The notes: generated from the sequence alone by a model not told the origin. A stretch of 24,668 nucleotides of DNA from Endozoicomonadaceae bacterium (GCA_023146365.1 JAGLCE010000029.1:1-24668); one strand, 5' to 3'; positions 7,988 through 16,689 are shown, counted from the stretch's first letter. A program made the numbers and translations.

Positions 7988-8545
7988 ATGAAACTAATCA
8001 TTCTTGATCGAGATGGCGTCATCAATGAAGATTCCGATGACTATATCCGATCTGTTGACGAGTGGATTCCTATTCCCGGTAGTATTGAAGCAATAGCACG
8101 TCTGCACAAAGCCGGTTATATCATCGCTGTTGCAACCAATCAATCCGGTATCGGACGCGGTTATTACGACCTTGCTGAATTATCAGCCATGCATGATAAG
8201 ATGATTCGCTTGGTAAACGAATGTGGCGGTTCAATAAATTCTATTCATTTCTGCCCACATACGCCAGAGGCACATTGCAATTGTCGTAAACCTGCATTAG
8301 GACTCATTAAACAGTTAGAATCAGAGCTTCAGGTTTCCGCTCAAGGTGCTTGGTTTGTCGGTGATACCAGTAAAGACATTGACGTCGCTCGTATTAGTGG
8401 ATGCCACCCCGTACTGGTAAAAACAGGCAAAGGGAAAACAACCTTGACCAAGATCAATATATCCAATAAAACCCTTGATGACGTAAAAATCGTTGATTCA
8501 CTTGCTGATTTTGCTAATTATCTGCTCAATGGAGCTGCTATATAA
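7988..8545 (+). CDS. gmhB: D-glycero-beta-D-manno-heptose-1,7-bisphosphate 7-phosphatase
   Basis: 185 residues, HAD-superfamily histidinol-phosphatase/GmhB family. It removes the 7-phosphate from heptose bisphosphate in ADP-heptose synthesis for the LPS inner core. Visible: motif I LDRDGVIN with nucleophile Asp7 and acid/base Asp9; motif II in ATNQSGIGRG (49-58); the structural zinc loop C89-x-H91...C97-x-C99 (CPHTPEAHCNC); CRKP following; motif IV VGDTSKDID (Asp126, Asp130). The ATG at 7988 was chosen because AAGGAGAG sits 8 nt upstream and it places DRDG at residues 7-10; an upstream in-frame ATG at 7958 adds 10 unrelated residues. The stop overlaps the next ATG (TAATG). The pathway partner gmhA is 0.9 kb away on the other strand. 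Confidence 0.93.
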   Translation: MKLIILDRDGVINEDSDDYIRSVDEWIPIPGSIEAIARLHKAGYIIAVATNQSGIGRGYYDLAELSAMHDKMIRLVNECGGSINSIHFCPHTPEAHCNCRKPALGLIKQLESELQVSAQGAWFVGDTSKDIDVARISGCHPVLVKTGKGKTTLTKINISNKTLDDVKIVDSLADFANYLLNGAAI

Positions 8546-9270
8546 TGTTGTATCGCGCGTTTAGCTGGTTTAAAACCATTGTTTTTTATTTCTGTGTTAC
8601 TCTATGGACTCTCTTTTATCCTTCCATTATCATAATGGCCATTTATTTTGTACCATGCAGACAACACCATCGGTTCGCAGTCGTTACTTGGTGTAGTGTT
8701 GTGCTGGTTCTCGTAAAAATAATCTGTGGTATTCGCTGGAAAATAGAAGGAACAGATAATATTCCTGATACAGGTTGTGTCGTCCTGAGTAATCATCAGT
8801 CCACTTGGGAAACCTTCTATCTTCAAACCATTTTCAGCCCTCAGTCCACGGTGATTAAACGGGAACTACTGAATATCCCTTTCTTTGGTTGGGCGTTTCG
8901 ATTCCTGAGTCCAATAGCCATTAATCGAAACGATCGAGGTGCTGCAATACTCCAATTAATAACGCAGGGTACACACTATCTAAACAAAGGAAATTTCATC
9001 CTTATCTTCCCTGAAGGCACCCGACATGAGTGGCCAAACCTAGGTAAATTCAGTCGAGGTGGTGCCATGCTAGCAAAAAAATCCGGATTTGATCTCATTC
9101 CTGTTGTTCACAATGCCGGTCGCTACTGGCCAAACAGTCAATGGCTTATAACACCTGGTGTTATATCGGTTAAAATTGGTCCAGCGATCAGTAGTACGGA
9201 TAAATCAACAACAGAACTCAACAAACTGGCTTATGAATGGGTCAATAATAATCAAAAAACTCTGGACTAA
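8545..9270 (+). CDS. plsC: 1-acyl-sn-glycerol-3-phosphate acyltransferase (PlsC family)
   Basis: 241 residues. It transfers an acyl chain to lysophosphatidic acid to make phosphatidic acid at the inner membrane. The N-terminus has two hydrophobic stretches (about 10-37 and 45-62). Motif I is NHQSTWE (83-89), with Glu in place of the usual Asp of NHx4D; that variant also occurs in the Pseudomonas homologue beside gyrB (PA0005/LptA), as does STVIKRELL...PFFGWAFRFLSPIAINR (motif II). Motif III is FPEGTR (155-160). Coupled to gmhB through TAATG. Position and sequence match the plsC-like gene of the Pseudomonas origin region, so orthology is likely; which lysophospholipid it prefers cannot be read from sequence. 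Confidence 0.9.
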   Translation: MLYRAFSWFKTIVFYFCVTLWTLFYPSIIIMAIYFVPCRQHHRFAVVTWCSVVLVLVKIICGIRWKIEGTDNIPDTGCVVLSNHQSTWETFYLQTIFSPQSTVIKRELLNIPFFGWAFRFLSPIAINRNDRGAAILQLITQGTHYLNKGNFILIFPEGTRHEWPNLGKFSRGGAMLAKKSGFDLIPVVHNAGRYWPNSQWLITPGVISVKIGPAISSTDKSTTELNKLAYEWVNNNQKTLD

Positions 9271-9291
9271 AATCCGCGGAAAATAAGATAC

Positions 9292-9309
9292 TTCTGTAAC
9301 TTTACAGAA
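9292..9309. other. Perfect 8-bp hairpin after plsC
   Basis: TTCTGTAA (9292-9299) and TTACAGAA (9302-9309) are exact inverted copies with a 2-nt spacer, 22 bp past the plsC stop. No T-run follows on the plus strand, so it is at most a weak or 3'-end-stabilising structure. Confidence 0.35.
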
Positions 9310-9442
9310 AAGCAGGAGTCCATATTAAACTGGGTTGATGGTATATATGTGTTCATTTCAATCGATATTACACGTTCTCATTATTTTTTATTTAATCAGA
9401 ACAATCCAAAACAATTTCATGGGCTTTCAATGTTTATCTAGT

Positions 9443-9471
9443 GTTAAGTCATCATCCTGATGACTCTTAAC
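9443..9471. other. 12-bp hairpin overlapping the gmhA stop
   Basis: GTTAAGTCATCA (9443-9454) pairs with TGATGACTCTTAAC (9458-9471) with a 2-nt bulge and 3-nt loop. It covers the gmhA stop codon on the minus strand. It sits between the convergent plsC and gmhA ends and could terminate or protect either transcript, but no T-run follows on either strand. Confidence 0.45.
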
Positions 9472-10054
9472 TATCTTCCATCAACTGTTCAACAAGTCCT
9501 ATCAGTATATGAATAACTTTTATATGTACTTCCTGAATTCTATCGGCATAACCAAAATGGGGAACTCTGATCTCTATATCGGCCATATTTTCCATTTTAC
9601 CGCCGTTGTTACCGGAAAGAATAATGGTTCGCATGCCTTTTTCACGAGCAACATCCATTGCTTTGATAACATTGACAGAGTTACCACTAGTGCTTATTCC
9701 CAGTAGAATATCACCAGGCTGTCCCAACCCCTCTATATAGCGACTGAAAACAAAATCATAACCAAAATCATTACTCACGCAGGATAAGTGACTTGGATCT
9801 GAAATAGCGATGGCTGGGAAGGCAGGGCGATTTTCACGGTAACGCCCCGTCAACTCTTCGGCAAAATGCATTGCATCACAATGGGAACCACCATTACCAC
9901 AGGAAAACACTTTACCTCCAGCTTTGAATGATTTTGTCAGTAGTTCAGCAGCGTGGGTGATTTTTTCAATATTATTATGTTCATTTATAAACCGATCAAG
10001 AACGATTGCCGCTTCTGATAATTCCTGTCTGACGTACTGTTGCAACTCATTCAT
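9467..10054 (-). CDS. gmhA: Sedoheptulose 7-phosphate isomerase
   Basis: 195 residues (E. coli GmhA 192), SIS-domain protein. It converts sedoheptulose 7-phosphate to glycero-manno-heptose 7-phosphate, the first step of ADP-heptose synthesis for LPS. Very close to E. coli GmhA: SCGNGGSHCDAMHFAEELTG (51-70) with the catalytic Glu, RYRENRP, PAIAISDPSHLSCVSNDFGY, the phosphate-binding serines in GISTSGNS, and the C-terminal RVPHFGYADRIQEVHIKVIH (163-182) carrying the catalytic His. DiaA, the SIS paralogue that binds DnaA, lacks the GGSHCDAMHFAEE block, so this is GmhA despite its place near oriC. It lies 93 bp downstream of gyrB on the same strand and may be read through from it; AGGG lies about 9 nt before the ATG. 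Confidence 0.95.
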   Translation of the reverse strand: MNELQQYVRQELSEAAIVLDRFINEHNNIEKITHAAELLTKSFKAGGKVFSCGNGGSHCDAMHFAEELTGRYRENRPAFPAIAISDPSHLSCVSNDFGYDFVFSRYIEGLGQPGDILLGISTSGNSVNVIKAMDVAREKGMRTIILSGNNGGKMENMADIEIRVPHFGYADRIQEVHIKVIHILIGLVEQLMEDS

Positions 10055-10147
10055 AATAGAGACCCTGAAACATACGATCCGCCACTGCTCATTATTACAA
10101 TCAAACAGTGACAGTTTAAACGTTAAGCATCAGCTATTAAACCCTAT

Positions 10148-12562
10148 TTAGATATCCAGGTTAGCAACTTTTAGCGCATTATTTTCAATAAATTCTCTAC
10201 GAGGTTCAACGACATCGCCCATTAACGTTGTAAATATTTGATCTGCAGCTATTGCGTCATGAATAGTGACGCGTAACATCCGTCGACACTCTGGATCCAT
10301 AGTCGTTTCCCAAAGCTGTTCGGGGTTCATCTCTCCCAGTCCTTTATAACGCTGAAGATAGTAACGTTTAGTAGATTCATGCATTAGCCATTTAAGTCCC
10401 TCCTCGAAATCATCAATAGGATGAACACGATCCCCTTTACTGATGTAAGCACCCTCTTCCAGCAATCCCTGAAGCTGATTACCCAGCTTAACAATATTAT
10501 GATAATCGTTAGAGATGAAAAACTCTCTCTGAAAGCAGTATTCAGTGATAATCCCATGAGAAATCACTTTTGCTACTGGTACCCATATATTGAGCTCACG
10601 ATTTTCTACTACTACCAGGCTGATACTCAAACTAGATACTTTATTGTCAGCCCATTTATCATTCAATGCACTCACCCAGCTTTCTACAATATCTTGCTGT
10701 TTTAGTTCATCTTCTTTCATCTCAGGTGAATAGATCAATTCGCGAAGGATCTCGGCAGGATAAATTCGTGATAGTCGCTGTATGATAGTCTGAACGTTAT
10801 TAAAATCTGTAACCAGTGATTCAAGCTGCTCTCCAGCGATACCAGGCGCACCCTCATTAACATGCAATCTGGCGTTTTCCATTGCAGCAGTGGTCATATA
10901 TTTCTGGAGGTCTTTTTCATCCTTTATATACTGTTCCTGCTTGCCTCGCTTTATCTTGTAAAGTGGCGGTTGAGCAATATATATATAACCTCTTTCAATA
11001 AGCTCTGGCATCTGACGAAAGAAGAATGTCAATAATAGTGTACGAATGTGCGCACCATCAACGTCAGCATCGGTCATTATAATAATATGGTGGTAGCGTA
11101 ACTTATCAGGATTAAACTCTTCCCGGCCAATACCGCAGCCTAATGCAGTGATTAACGTACCCACCTCAACAGAGGAGAGCATCTTGTCGAAGCGCGCTTT
11201 CTCTACGTTCAGTATTTTACCTTTCAGCGGTAAAATAGCCTGTGTTCGACGATCACGCCCTTGTTTGGCAGAACCACCCGCAGAATCGCCCTCAACAATA
11301 TAGAGTTCGGAAAAAGCCGGATCCTTTTCTTGGCAATCAGCCAGTTTCCCTGGCAGACCAGCAATATCCAGCACCCCCTTCCTGCGTGTCATCTCGCGGG
11401 CTTTTCGTGCAGCTTCACGGGCTCGTGCAGCATCCAGCATCTTGTTAACAATTATTTTGGCATCCTGTGGATTTTCTAGCAGGAAGTCACCGAATTGACT
11501 ACTCATTTCTTGCTCAACAGCTGTTTTAACTTCTGATGAAACTAATTTATCTTTGGTCTGAGATGAAAACTTAGGATCCGGTATTTTGACGGAAATAATG
11601 GCTGTTAGTCCTTCACGACTATCATCACCAGTCGTACTGACCTTATATTTTTTCAATAACCCTTCTTTTTCAATATAACTATTGAGTGTACGTGTCAGTG
11701 CGGCTCGAAAACCCGCTAAGTGGGATCCACCATCACGTTGAGGAATATTATTGGTAAAGCAGAAAATATTCTCCTGAAAACTGTCATTCCACTGAAGAGC
11801 TACTTCTATCTCTGAACCGTCATCACGTTTACGAAGAAAGTAGAATACATTATTAATGGCATTTTTCTTATTATTCAGATATTCAACAAACGCTTTCAAA
11901 CCACCTGCATACCTAAACGTTTCCTCTCTCCCGTCACGTTCATCCTTCAGAACAATGCAAACGCCGGAGTTAAGAAAGGATAGCTCGCGTAGACGTTTAG
12001 CCATAATATCGAAACTAAACTTTATATTATTGAAGGTTTCAGGGGATGCCCAAAAGGTTACCTCGGTACCAGTACCATCAGTATCACCAATCGCCTTTAA
12101 TGGCTCTTTTGGGACACCATTATTAAATATTTGCTGATACACATGTCCTGATCGACGGATAATCATCCTCAATTCACTGGAAAGAGCATTAACTACAGAG
12201 ACACCCACACCGTGGAGACCACCGGAAATTTTGTAAGTGTTATCGTCAAATTTACCGCCAGCATGTAGCACCGTCATAATAACTTCAGCAGCTGAGATAC
12301 CTTCCTCTTCATGAATATCGGTAGGAATTCCTCGGCCATTATCGCGAACAGTGACAGATTCATCCGGATGGATTACCACATTAATTTGGCTACAGTATCC
12401 AGCCAGTGCCTCATCAATGGAATTATCCACAATTTCAAACACCATGTGATGCAGACCGGACCCATCGTCCGTATCACCAATATACATACCTGGGCGCTTA
12501 CGCACCGCATCGAGCCCTTTCAGTACTTTGATGTTCGATGCACTATAGCTCTCTTCAGTCAT
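10148..12562 (-). CDS. gyrB: DNA gyrase subunit B
   Basis: 804 residues, the same length as E. coli GyrB. The ATPase subunit of the GyrA2GyrB2 type II topoisomerase, introducing negative supercoils. N-terminal GHKL ATPase: EIVDNSIDEALAGYC (Asn47 for Mg, Asp50, Glu43), DNGRGIPTD, and GGKFDDNTYKISGGLHGVGV. Transducer domain to about 390. TOPRIM: EGDSAGGSAKQGRDRRTQAI (catalytic Glu) and IIMTDADVDGAHIRTLLLTF (metal-binding aspartates). The Gram-negative insert of about 170 residues is present before the tail RYKGLGEMNPEQLWETTMDP. GGGAGGA precedes the ATG. The gene lies 125 bp downstream of recF on the same strand, with no obvious terminator between. Confidence 0.98.
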   Translation of the reverse strand: MTEESYSASNIKVLKGLDAVRKRPGMYIGDTDDGSGLHHMVFEIVDNSIDEALAGYCSQINVVIHPDESVTVRDNGRGIPTDIHEEEGISAAEVIMTVLHAGGKFDDNTYKISGGLHGVGVSVVNALSSELRMIIRRSGHVYQQIFNNGVPKEPLKAIGDTDGTGTEVTFWASPETFNNIKFSFDIMAKRLRELSFLNSGVCIVLKDERDGREETFRYAGGLKAFVEYLNNKKNAINNVFYFLRKRDDGSEIEVALQWNDSFQENIFCFTNNIPQRDGGSHLAGFRAALTRTLNSYIEKEGLLKKYKVSTTGDDSREGLTAIISVKIPDPKFSSQTKDKLVSSEVKTAVEQEMSSQFGDFLLENPQDAKIIVNKMLDAARAREAARKAREMTRRKGVLDIAGLPGKLADCQEKDPAFSELYIVEGDSAGGSAKQGRDRRTQAILPLKGKILNVEKARFDKMLSSVEVGTLITALGCGIGREEFNPDKLRYHHIIIMTDADVDGAHIRTLLLTFFFRQMPELIERGYIYIAQPPLYKIKRGKQEQYIKDEKDLQKYMTTAAMENARLHVNEGAPGIAGEQLESLVTDFNNVQTIIQRLSRIYPAEILRELIYSPEMKEDELKQQDIVESWVSALNDKWADNKVSSLSISLVVVENRELNIWVPVAKVISHGIITEYCFQREFFISNDYHNIVKLGNQLQGLLEEGAYISKGDRVHPIDDFEEGLKWLMHESTKRYYLQRYKGLGEMNPEQLWETTMDPECRRMLRVTIHDAIAADQIFTTLMGDVVEPRREFIENNALKVANLDI

Positions 12563-12687
12563 CAGTTTTCCTCCCCATAATCATATCCATCGAAGCGAGT
12601 GTACTGCTCTACTTACTTGCCCCGCTCAGTAATTAATACGTGAGACAAGAAAGAACTGTTCAGACAAAACACTCATATCTTTAATCA

Positions 12688-13776
12688 TTAGTAGTTGCTT
12701 AACTTGCCTTGTTCCACGTGGAACATTTTCACCTGAGTTTGCTCACTCCATTGATGAACCAACCCTTCTTTACTCTTAACACCCGTTAAAAAAACTTGGC
12801 TTTTCATTGTTTCTAATGTATCGCACAGTAACTGCCAATGCTTTGTATCCAGCTCAGAAGGCAGATCATCAACCAAATAAGTACAAGCACGATTACTGGT
12901 TTTATGAAAAAGTAATCCTTGGGCCAGTTTCAGTACACAAACCACTATTTTTTGCTGACCTCTAGAGAGGATATCTGACGCAATCATTCGATCCAGCCTT
13001 ACTTTAAGATCTGCACGTTGAGGGCCTGCATGGGTATATCCAGAACTAATATCTCGATCAATATTACGCTTTAACACCTCACTTAGACATAAATCTTTAT
13101 CCCATCCCCGGTAGTAGTTGACTTCCAGTCTAGGAATATTCGAAAAAGGCACCATTATTTGATCAAAGATAGGCAGTAATCGCTCTACATAATTAGCCCG
13201 TAGTTGATCAATATTTTCAGCAACAGTAACAAGCTCACTATCCCACACATGCAGTTGCGAATAGTCTATTTTACCATGACGGAGCAAGGTATTCCGCTGA
13301 CGTAAACATTTTTGTAAGCGTTGCCATAAAGGAAGAAAACGACGCTCTTCGTGAAACACTCCCCAATCAATAAACTGCCTTCTATTCTTTGGGGCGCCTT
13401 CTAATAGTCGAAACGTATCAGGATTAATAACCTGTGTTGGCAGAATAGCTGCCAACAATGAAACATTATTAACCTTATCACCAGCAACCTTAATATGGTA
13501 CTCCCCATCAAATGTACGTGTAACACCCACAGAAACAGACCCATTTTCTGTACTAATATTTCCAAACACAGTACATGACTGACAAGTATTCCGTATAACC
13601 GGTTTAATCTTTGATGAACGAAAAGAGCGCGCCATTCCAAGCAGATAGATCGCCTCTAGCACACTGGTCTTGCCACTGCCATTACTTCCGTAGAATATAT
13701 TAATATCTGGAGAAGGCTCAAAAACAACTGAAACTAGATTTCTAACGTCGGTAATTAAAAGACTCTCAATGGTCAT
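12688..13776 (-). CDS. recF: DNA replication and repair protein RecF
   Basis: 362 residues (E. coli 357). SMC-like ATPase that with RecOR loads RecA at single-strand gaps. Walker A GSNGSGKT at 30-37; ALLxLGxARSFR-type segment (YLLGMARSFRS); PKNRRQFIDWGVFHEE; ABC signature region ILSRGQQKIVVCVLKLAQG; Walker B YLVDDLPSELD. The last codons (MFHVEQGKLSNY) are read through the parS palindrome. Upstream sequence shows no strong Shine-Dalgarno, only an A-rich AAAAG just before the ATG. A strong hairpin separates it from dnaN, so recF probably depends on its own promoter or read-through. Confidence 0.97.
   Translation of the reverse strand: MTIESLLITDVRNLVSVVFEPSPDINIFYGSNGSGKTSVLEAIYLLGMARSFRSSKIKPVIRNTCQSCTVFGNISTENGSVSVGVTRTFDGEYHIKVAGDKVNNVSLLAAILPTQVINPDTFRLLEGAPKNRRQFIDWGVFHEERRFLPLWQRLQKCLRQRNTLLRHGKIDYSQLHVWDSELVTVAENIDQLRANYVERLLPIFDQIMVPFSNIPRLEVNYYRGWDKDLCLSEVLKRNIDRDISSGYTHAGPQRADLKVRLDRMIASDILSRGQQKIVVCVLKLAQGLLFHKTSNRACTYLVDDLPSELDTKHWQLLCDTLETMKSQVFLTGVKSKEGLVHQWSEQTQVKMFHVEQGKLSNY
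12710..12725. promoter_or_regulatory. parS: parS centromere-like site (ParB binding)
   Basis: TGTTCCACGTGGAACA is a perfect 16-bp palindrome. It equals the GTTCCACGTGGAAC core of chromosomal parS sites in Pseudomonas and relatives (Bacillus version TGTTTCACGTGAAACA). It lies inside the 3' end of recF, 4 kb from oriC, where ParB/Spo0J loads to segregate the origin and recruit condensin. The parAB genes are outside this window. Confidence 0.92.
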
Positions 13777-13794
13777 ATTTTTGCTTTTACCGGA

Positions 13795-13842
13795 TTAAAA
13801 CCAGAAAACGGATACCACTGTGACTGTGATATCCGTTTTCTG
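13795..13842 (-). terminator. Terminator between dnaN and recF
   Basis: CAGAAAACGGATA (13802-13814) and TATCCGTTTTCTG (13830-13842) form a perfect 13-bp stem, extendable by CAC/GTG within the loop. On the minus strand it is followed by GGTTTTAAT, a weak T-tract. It sits 30 bp past the dnaN stop and should end or attenuate dnaA-dnaN transcription. Confidence 0.75.
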
Positions 13843-13871
13843 TAGGAAATAGAAAACTTTCTAGTTGTGAA

Positions 13872-14978
13872 TCAGAGACACATAGGCATGACGACATAAA
13901 CTGAATCATTAACTTCTGTATCTTCAATTAAAATACTGCTACTGGAATCGGAAAGAGTAAATTTAACGGCATCACCATCAACAACCGAAAGGACATCCAA
14001 CAGATAACTCACATTAAAGCCAATTTCAATATTATCGCCCTGATAGCTCACTGAAACTTCTTCTTCTGCTTTTTCCTGTTCAGGGTTATTTGCCATAATC
14101 TTCATGTTGTTTTCACTCAGTATCATCCGGACACCACGATATTTCTCATTAGAGAGAATGGCCGTCCGGTTAAATGCTTGACGCAGTGTTATGCGATCAC
14201 CAATCACAATGTTATTGCCACCACGAGGCAAGACTCGCTCATAATCTGGGAATTTTCCGTCAACTAGCTTGGAAGTGAACGTAAAATCATCAGTATTTGC
14301 TCGGATATGACTTCCTCCTATGGTGATAGTAACCATTTTATCACCTTCAGTCAGCAGACGCGCTAGTTCCAAAATCCCTTTACGGGGAATAATCACCTGA
14401 TGCTTGTTATCCTGACTGATATCTGCATCCACAGAACACATAGCCAAACGGTGACCATCTGTTGCGACAGAATGCAACCTATGTTTATTCACTTCCAGTA
14501 GCATACCGTTCAAATAATAACGGACATCCTGCTTCGCCATGGCAAATCCAGTGCGATCAATCAAACAACGCAGACGGGATTGAGCAATTGAGAAAGTAAA
14601 TGAGTCCTTATCTTCCTTAATATTCGGAAAATCATTAGCCGGCAGAGTGGACAACGTGAAGCGTGAGCGACCAGAGCGCACAATTACTTTATAGTCATCA
14701 ACCTTCAACTCTATAGTGCAATCTTCCGGAAGAGATTTACAGATATCCATCAGTTTTCGTGCTGGAACTGTAATTTCACCGTTTTCATCAATAGGCTGTT
14801 CCAATTTGACTCGAGCAATTAACTCAACTTCAAGATCAGTTCCGGTCAGAGAGAGAGTATTTCCTTCGGCAACAAATAAAATATTAGACAGAACCGGTAG
14901 AGTTTGCCTGCGCTCCACAACACCTGCGACCAACTGCAATGGCTTTAGCAATGCCTCTCGGTTAATGGTGAGCTTCAT
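13872..14978 (-). CDS. dnaN: DNA polymerase III beta sliding clamp
   Basis: 368 residues (E. coli 366). The homodimeric ring that tethers DNA polymerase III and many repair factors to DNA. Three repeated clamp domains of about 120 residues: the N-terminal MKLTINREALLKPLQLVAGV with ERRQTLPVLSNILF; the middle with YYLNGMLLEV and VATDGHRLAMC; the C-terminal with NPEQEKAEEEVSVSY, GFNVSYLLDVL and the closing VVMPMCL (usually VMPMRL, the Cys being a small departure). AGAAG lies before the ATG. Only 33 bp separate it from dnaA upstream, so they form an operon ended by the hairpin at 13802-13842. Confidence 0.98.
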   Translation of the reverse strand: MKLTINREALLKPLQLVAGVVERRQTLPVLSNILFVAEGNTLSLTGTDLEVELIARVKLEQPIDENGEITVPARKLMDICKSLPEDCTIELKVDDYKVIVRSGRSRFTLSTLPANDFPNIKEDKDSFTFSIAQSRLRCLIDRTGFAMAKQDVRYYLNGMLLEVNKHRLHSVATDGHRLAMCSVDADISQDNKHQVIIPRKGILELARLLTEGDKMVTITIGGSHIRANTDDFTFTSKLVDGKFPDYERVLPRGGNNIVIGDRITLRQAFNRTAILSNEKYRGVRMILSENNMKIMANNPEQEKAEEEVSVSYQGDNIEIGFNVSYLLDVLSVVDGDAVKFTLSDSSSSILIEDTEVNDSVYVVMPMCL

Positions 14979-15012
14979 GACTTGCTTCTCGTAAACATTG
15001 AAAATACCTTCA

Positions 15013-16689
15013 TCAATTGGTCAAAGACCGGTGCAAATTATTGTAATCCTCAGCGATTTCGTTGTTAGTTTCAATCAGTTCCTTCACCTTACGACAAGCA
15101 TGCATAACCGTAGTATGGTCCCGACCACCATAAGCTTCACCAATTTCAGGAAGACTATGATTAGTCAGCTCCTTCGACAACGCCATCGCCACCTGCCTAG
15201 GTCGTGCTACAGAACGACTGCGACGTTTTGACAGGATGTCTGACATTTTAATCTTGTAGTATTCAGCAACGGTTCGCTGAATATTGTCGATGCTGACCTG
15301 CTTATCTTGTAACGCTAATAGATCTTTCAATGATTCACGAATCAATTCTACATTGATCTTTCGTCCCATAAAGTGAGCACTAGCAATGACCCGCTTCAGC
15401 GCCCCTTCCAGCTCCCGAACGTTGGAACGAATTCGTTGAGCTATAAAGAAAGCAGAATCAGGAGGCAATTCTATCTTAGCCTGCTCGGCTTTTTTCATCA
15501 GTATAGCCACTCGAGTCTCCAATTCAGGAGGCTCCACTGCTATAGTCAGTCCCCAGCCAAATCGAGATTTCAAACGCTCTTCCAAACCTACAATTTCTTT
15601 GGGATAACGGTCACAGGTAAGAATCATCTGCTGACCGCCTTCAAGCAACGCATTAAAGGTATGAAAGAACTCTTCTTGAGAACGCTCTTTGCCAGCAAAG
15701 AACTGTATATCATCAATCAACAAGGCATCGACGGAGCGGTAATAACGCTTAAAATCATTAAAAGCATTTAATTGCAACGCCTTGACCATATCCGCTACAA
15801 ATCGCTCAGAGTGAAGATAGATAACTTTGGCATTAGGATTATGTTTAGCTAAAGAGTTTCCCACAGCATGCATCAAATGAGTTTTACCCAAGCCAACGCC
15901 ACCATACAGGAATAAAGGGTTATAAGCAGCCCCTGGGTTTTCTGTTACCTGCTTCGAGGCAGCTAACGCTAACTGATTGGACTTACCTTCCACAAACGTA
16001 TCAAAGGTAAATGTCGTATTCAGAGAGCTGTTATGTTTAATACCTCCTTCAACATCAACCTGCCTTTGCTCTTTTTGCCCTCTTTTCGGTGATGACTTAG
16101 GTGGCTCTGTTGCTAAAGCGGCCCCTTGATCAATCACATACGTATTACTAACGCAACGTGGCTGCTTAAGAGTGTTAACGAGTGTGTTCGAAGATGCTAA
16201 ATGACCAGATTGAGAGTTGACATTCTTCATGATGGGTGGAGTTTCTGTAGTATAACATAGCTCTGGTTTTTCAACGGCTTGCGACACTACAGTAGGCTTT
16301 TCAACCATTGGTTGTTTATTCAGATTCAGACTTTTCTGATCCGATGAATGCTTTATTTCCACTGTCACAGAAGCAGCTGTTTCTGTGGCAGGTTTACCCT
16401 GCTGTAATGCTACCTTATTTAACCGCGACCGAAAACTACTTGGTTTATGGTTACTGACACCCAGAGCGATACCGGGTGGGTTTCCATCCGACAGTTCATT
16501 CATGAGTTCCTCGATGCGAGACAGAAATTTATCCTTGACCCAATCAAGCACAAAACGATTAGGAGCCAGTAGACATATTTCGTCGTGATCTGACATGACC
16601 TTCAGAGGGCGTAACCAGGTATTGAACTGTTGAGAAGGCAGCTCATCCTGAAGGATATCCATGCATTTCTGCCATAACGCCTGAGGCAC
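15013..16689 (-). CDS. dnaA: Chromosomal replication initiator DnaA
   Basis: 558 residues from a GTG start, against 467 in E. coli and about 514 in P. aeruginosa. Domain I (1-85): ALWQKCMDILQDELPSQQFNTWLRPL, which mediates oligomerisation. Domain II (about 86-225) is an unusually long Ser/Thr/Pro/Lys-rich linker, accounting for the extra length. Domain III AAA+: Walker A GGVGLGKTH (263-271), Walker B ALLIDDIQF, and LKSRFGWGLTIAVEPPELETR. Domain IV: RPRQVAMALSKELT and the signature GGRDHTTVMHACRK, contacting DnaA boxes. GTG at 16689 gives the usual start (VPQALWQKC) and lies downstream of GGAG; an upstream in-frame ATG at 16737 would add a hydrophobic stretch foreign to DnaA. The start borders the origin, allowing autoregulation. 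Confidence 0.97.
   Translation of the reverse strand: MPQALWQKCMDILQDELPSQQFNTWLRPLKVMSDHDEICLLAPNRFVLDWVKDKFLSRIEELMNELSDGNPPGIALGVSNHKPSSFRSRLNKVALQQGKPATETAASVTVEIKHSSDQKSLNLNKQPMVEKPTVVSQAVEKPELCYTTETPPIMKNVNSQSGHLASSNTLVNTLKQPRCVSNTYVIDQGAALATEPPKSSPKRGQKEQRQVDVEGGIKHNSSLNTTFTFDTFVEGKSNQLALAASKQVTENPGAAYNPLFLYGGVGLGKTHLMHAVGNSLAKHNPNAKVIYLHSERFVADMVKALQLNAFNDFKRYYRSVDALLIDDIQFFAGKERSQEEFFHTFNALLEGGQQMILTCDRYPKEIVGLEERLKSRFGWGLTIAVEPPELETRVAILMKKAEQAKIELPPDSAFFIAQRIRSNVRELEGALKRVIASAHFMGRKINVELIRESLKDLLALQDKQVSIDNIQRTVAEYYKIKMSDILSKRRSRSVARPRQVAMALSKELTNHSLPEIGEAYGGRDHTTVMHACRKVKELIETNNEIAEDYNNLHRSLTN

Noticed and set aside
8566..8820. Glu instead of Asp in the plsC NHx4D motif as a sign of inactivation.
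   Set aside because: The same NH/KHQSTWE variant is known in the Pseudomonas homologue at this locus, so it is a subfamily feature.
8602..8826. Minus-strand ORF within plsC and many similar out-of-frame ORFs inside glyS, gyrB, recF, dnaN, dnaA, yidC, mnmE and dapF.
   Set aside because: They overlap conserved genes entirely and show no family resemblance or ribosome binding sites.
9467..10054. SIS-domain gene near oriC considered as diaA (DnaA-binding regulator).
   Set aside because: It carries the GmhA-specific GGSHCDAMHFAEELTGRYRENRP-type segment and catalytic residues.
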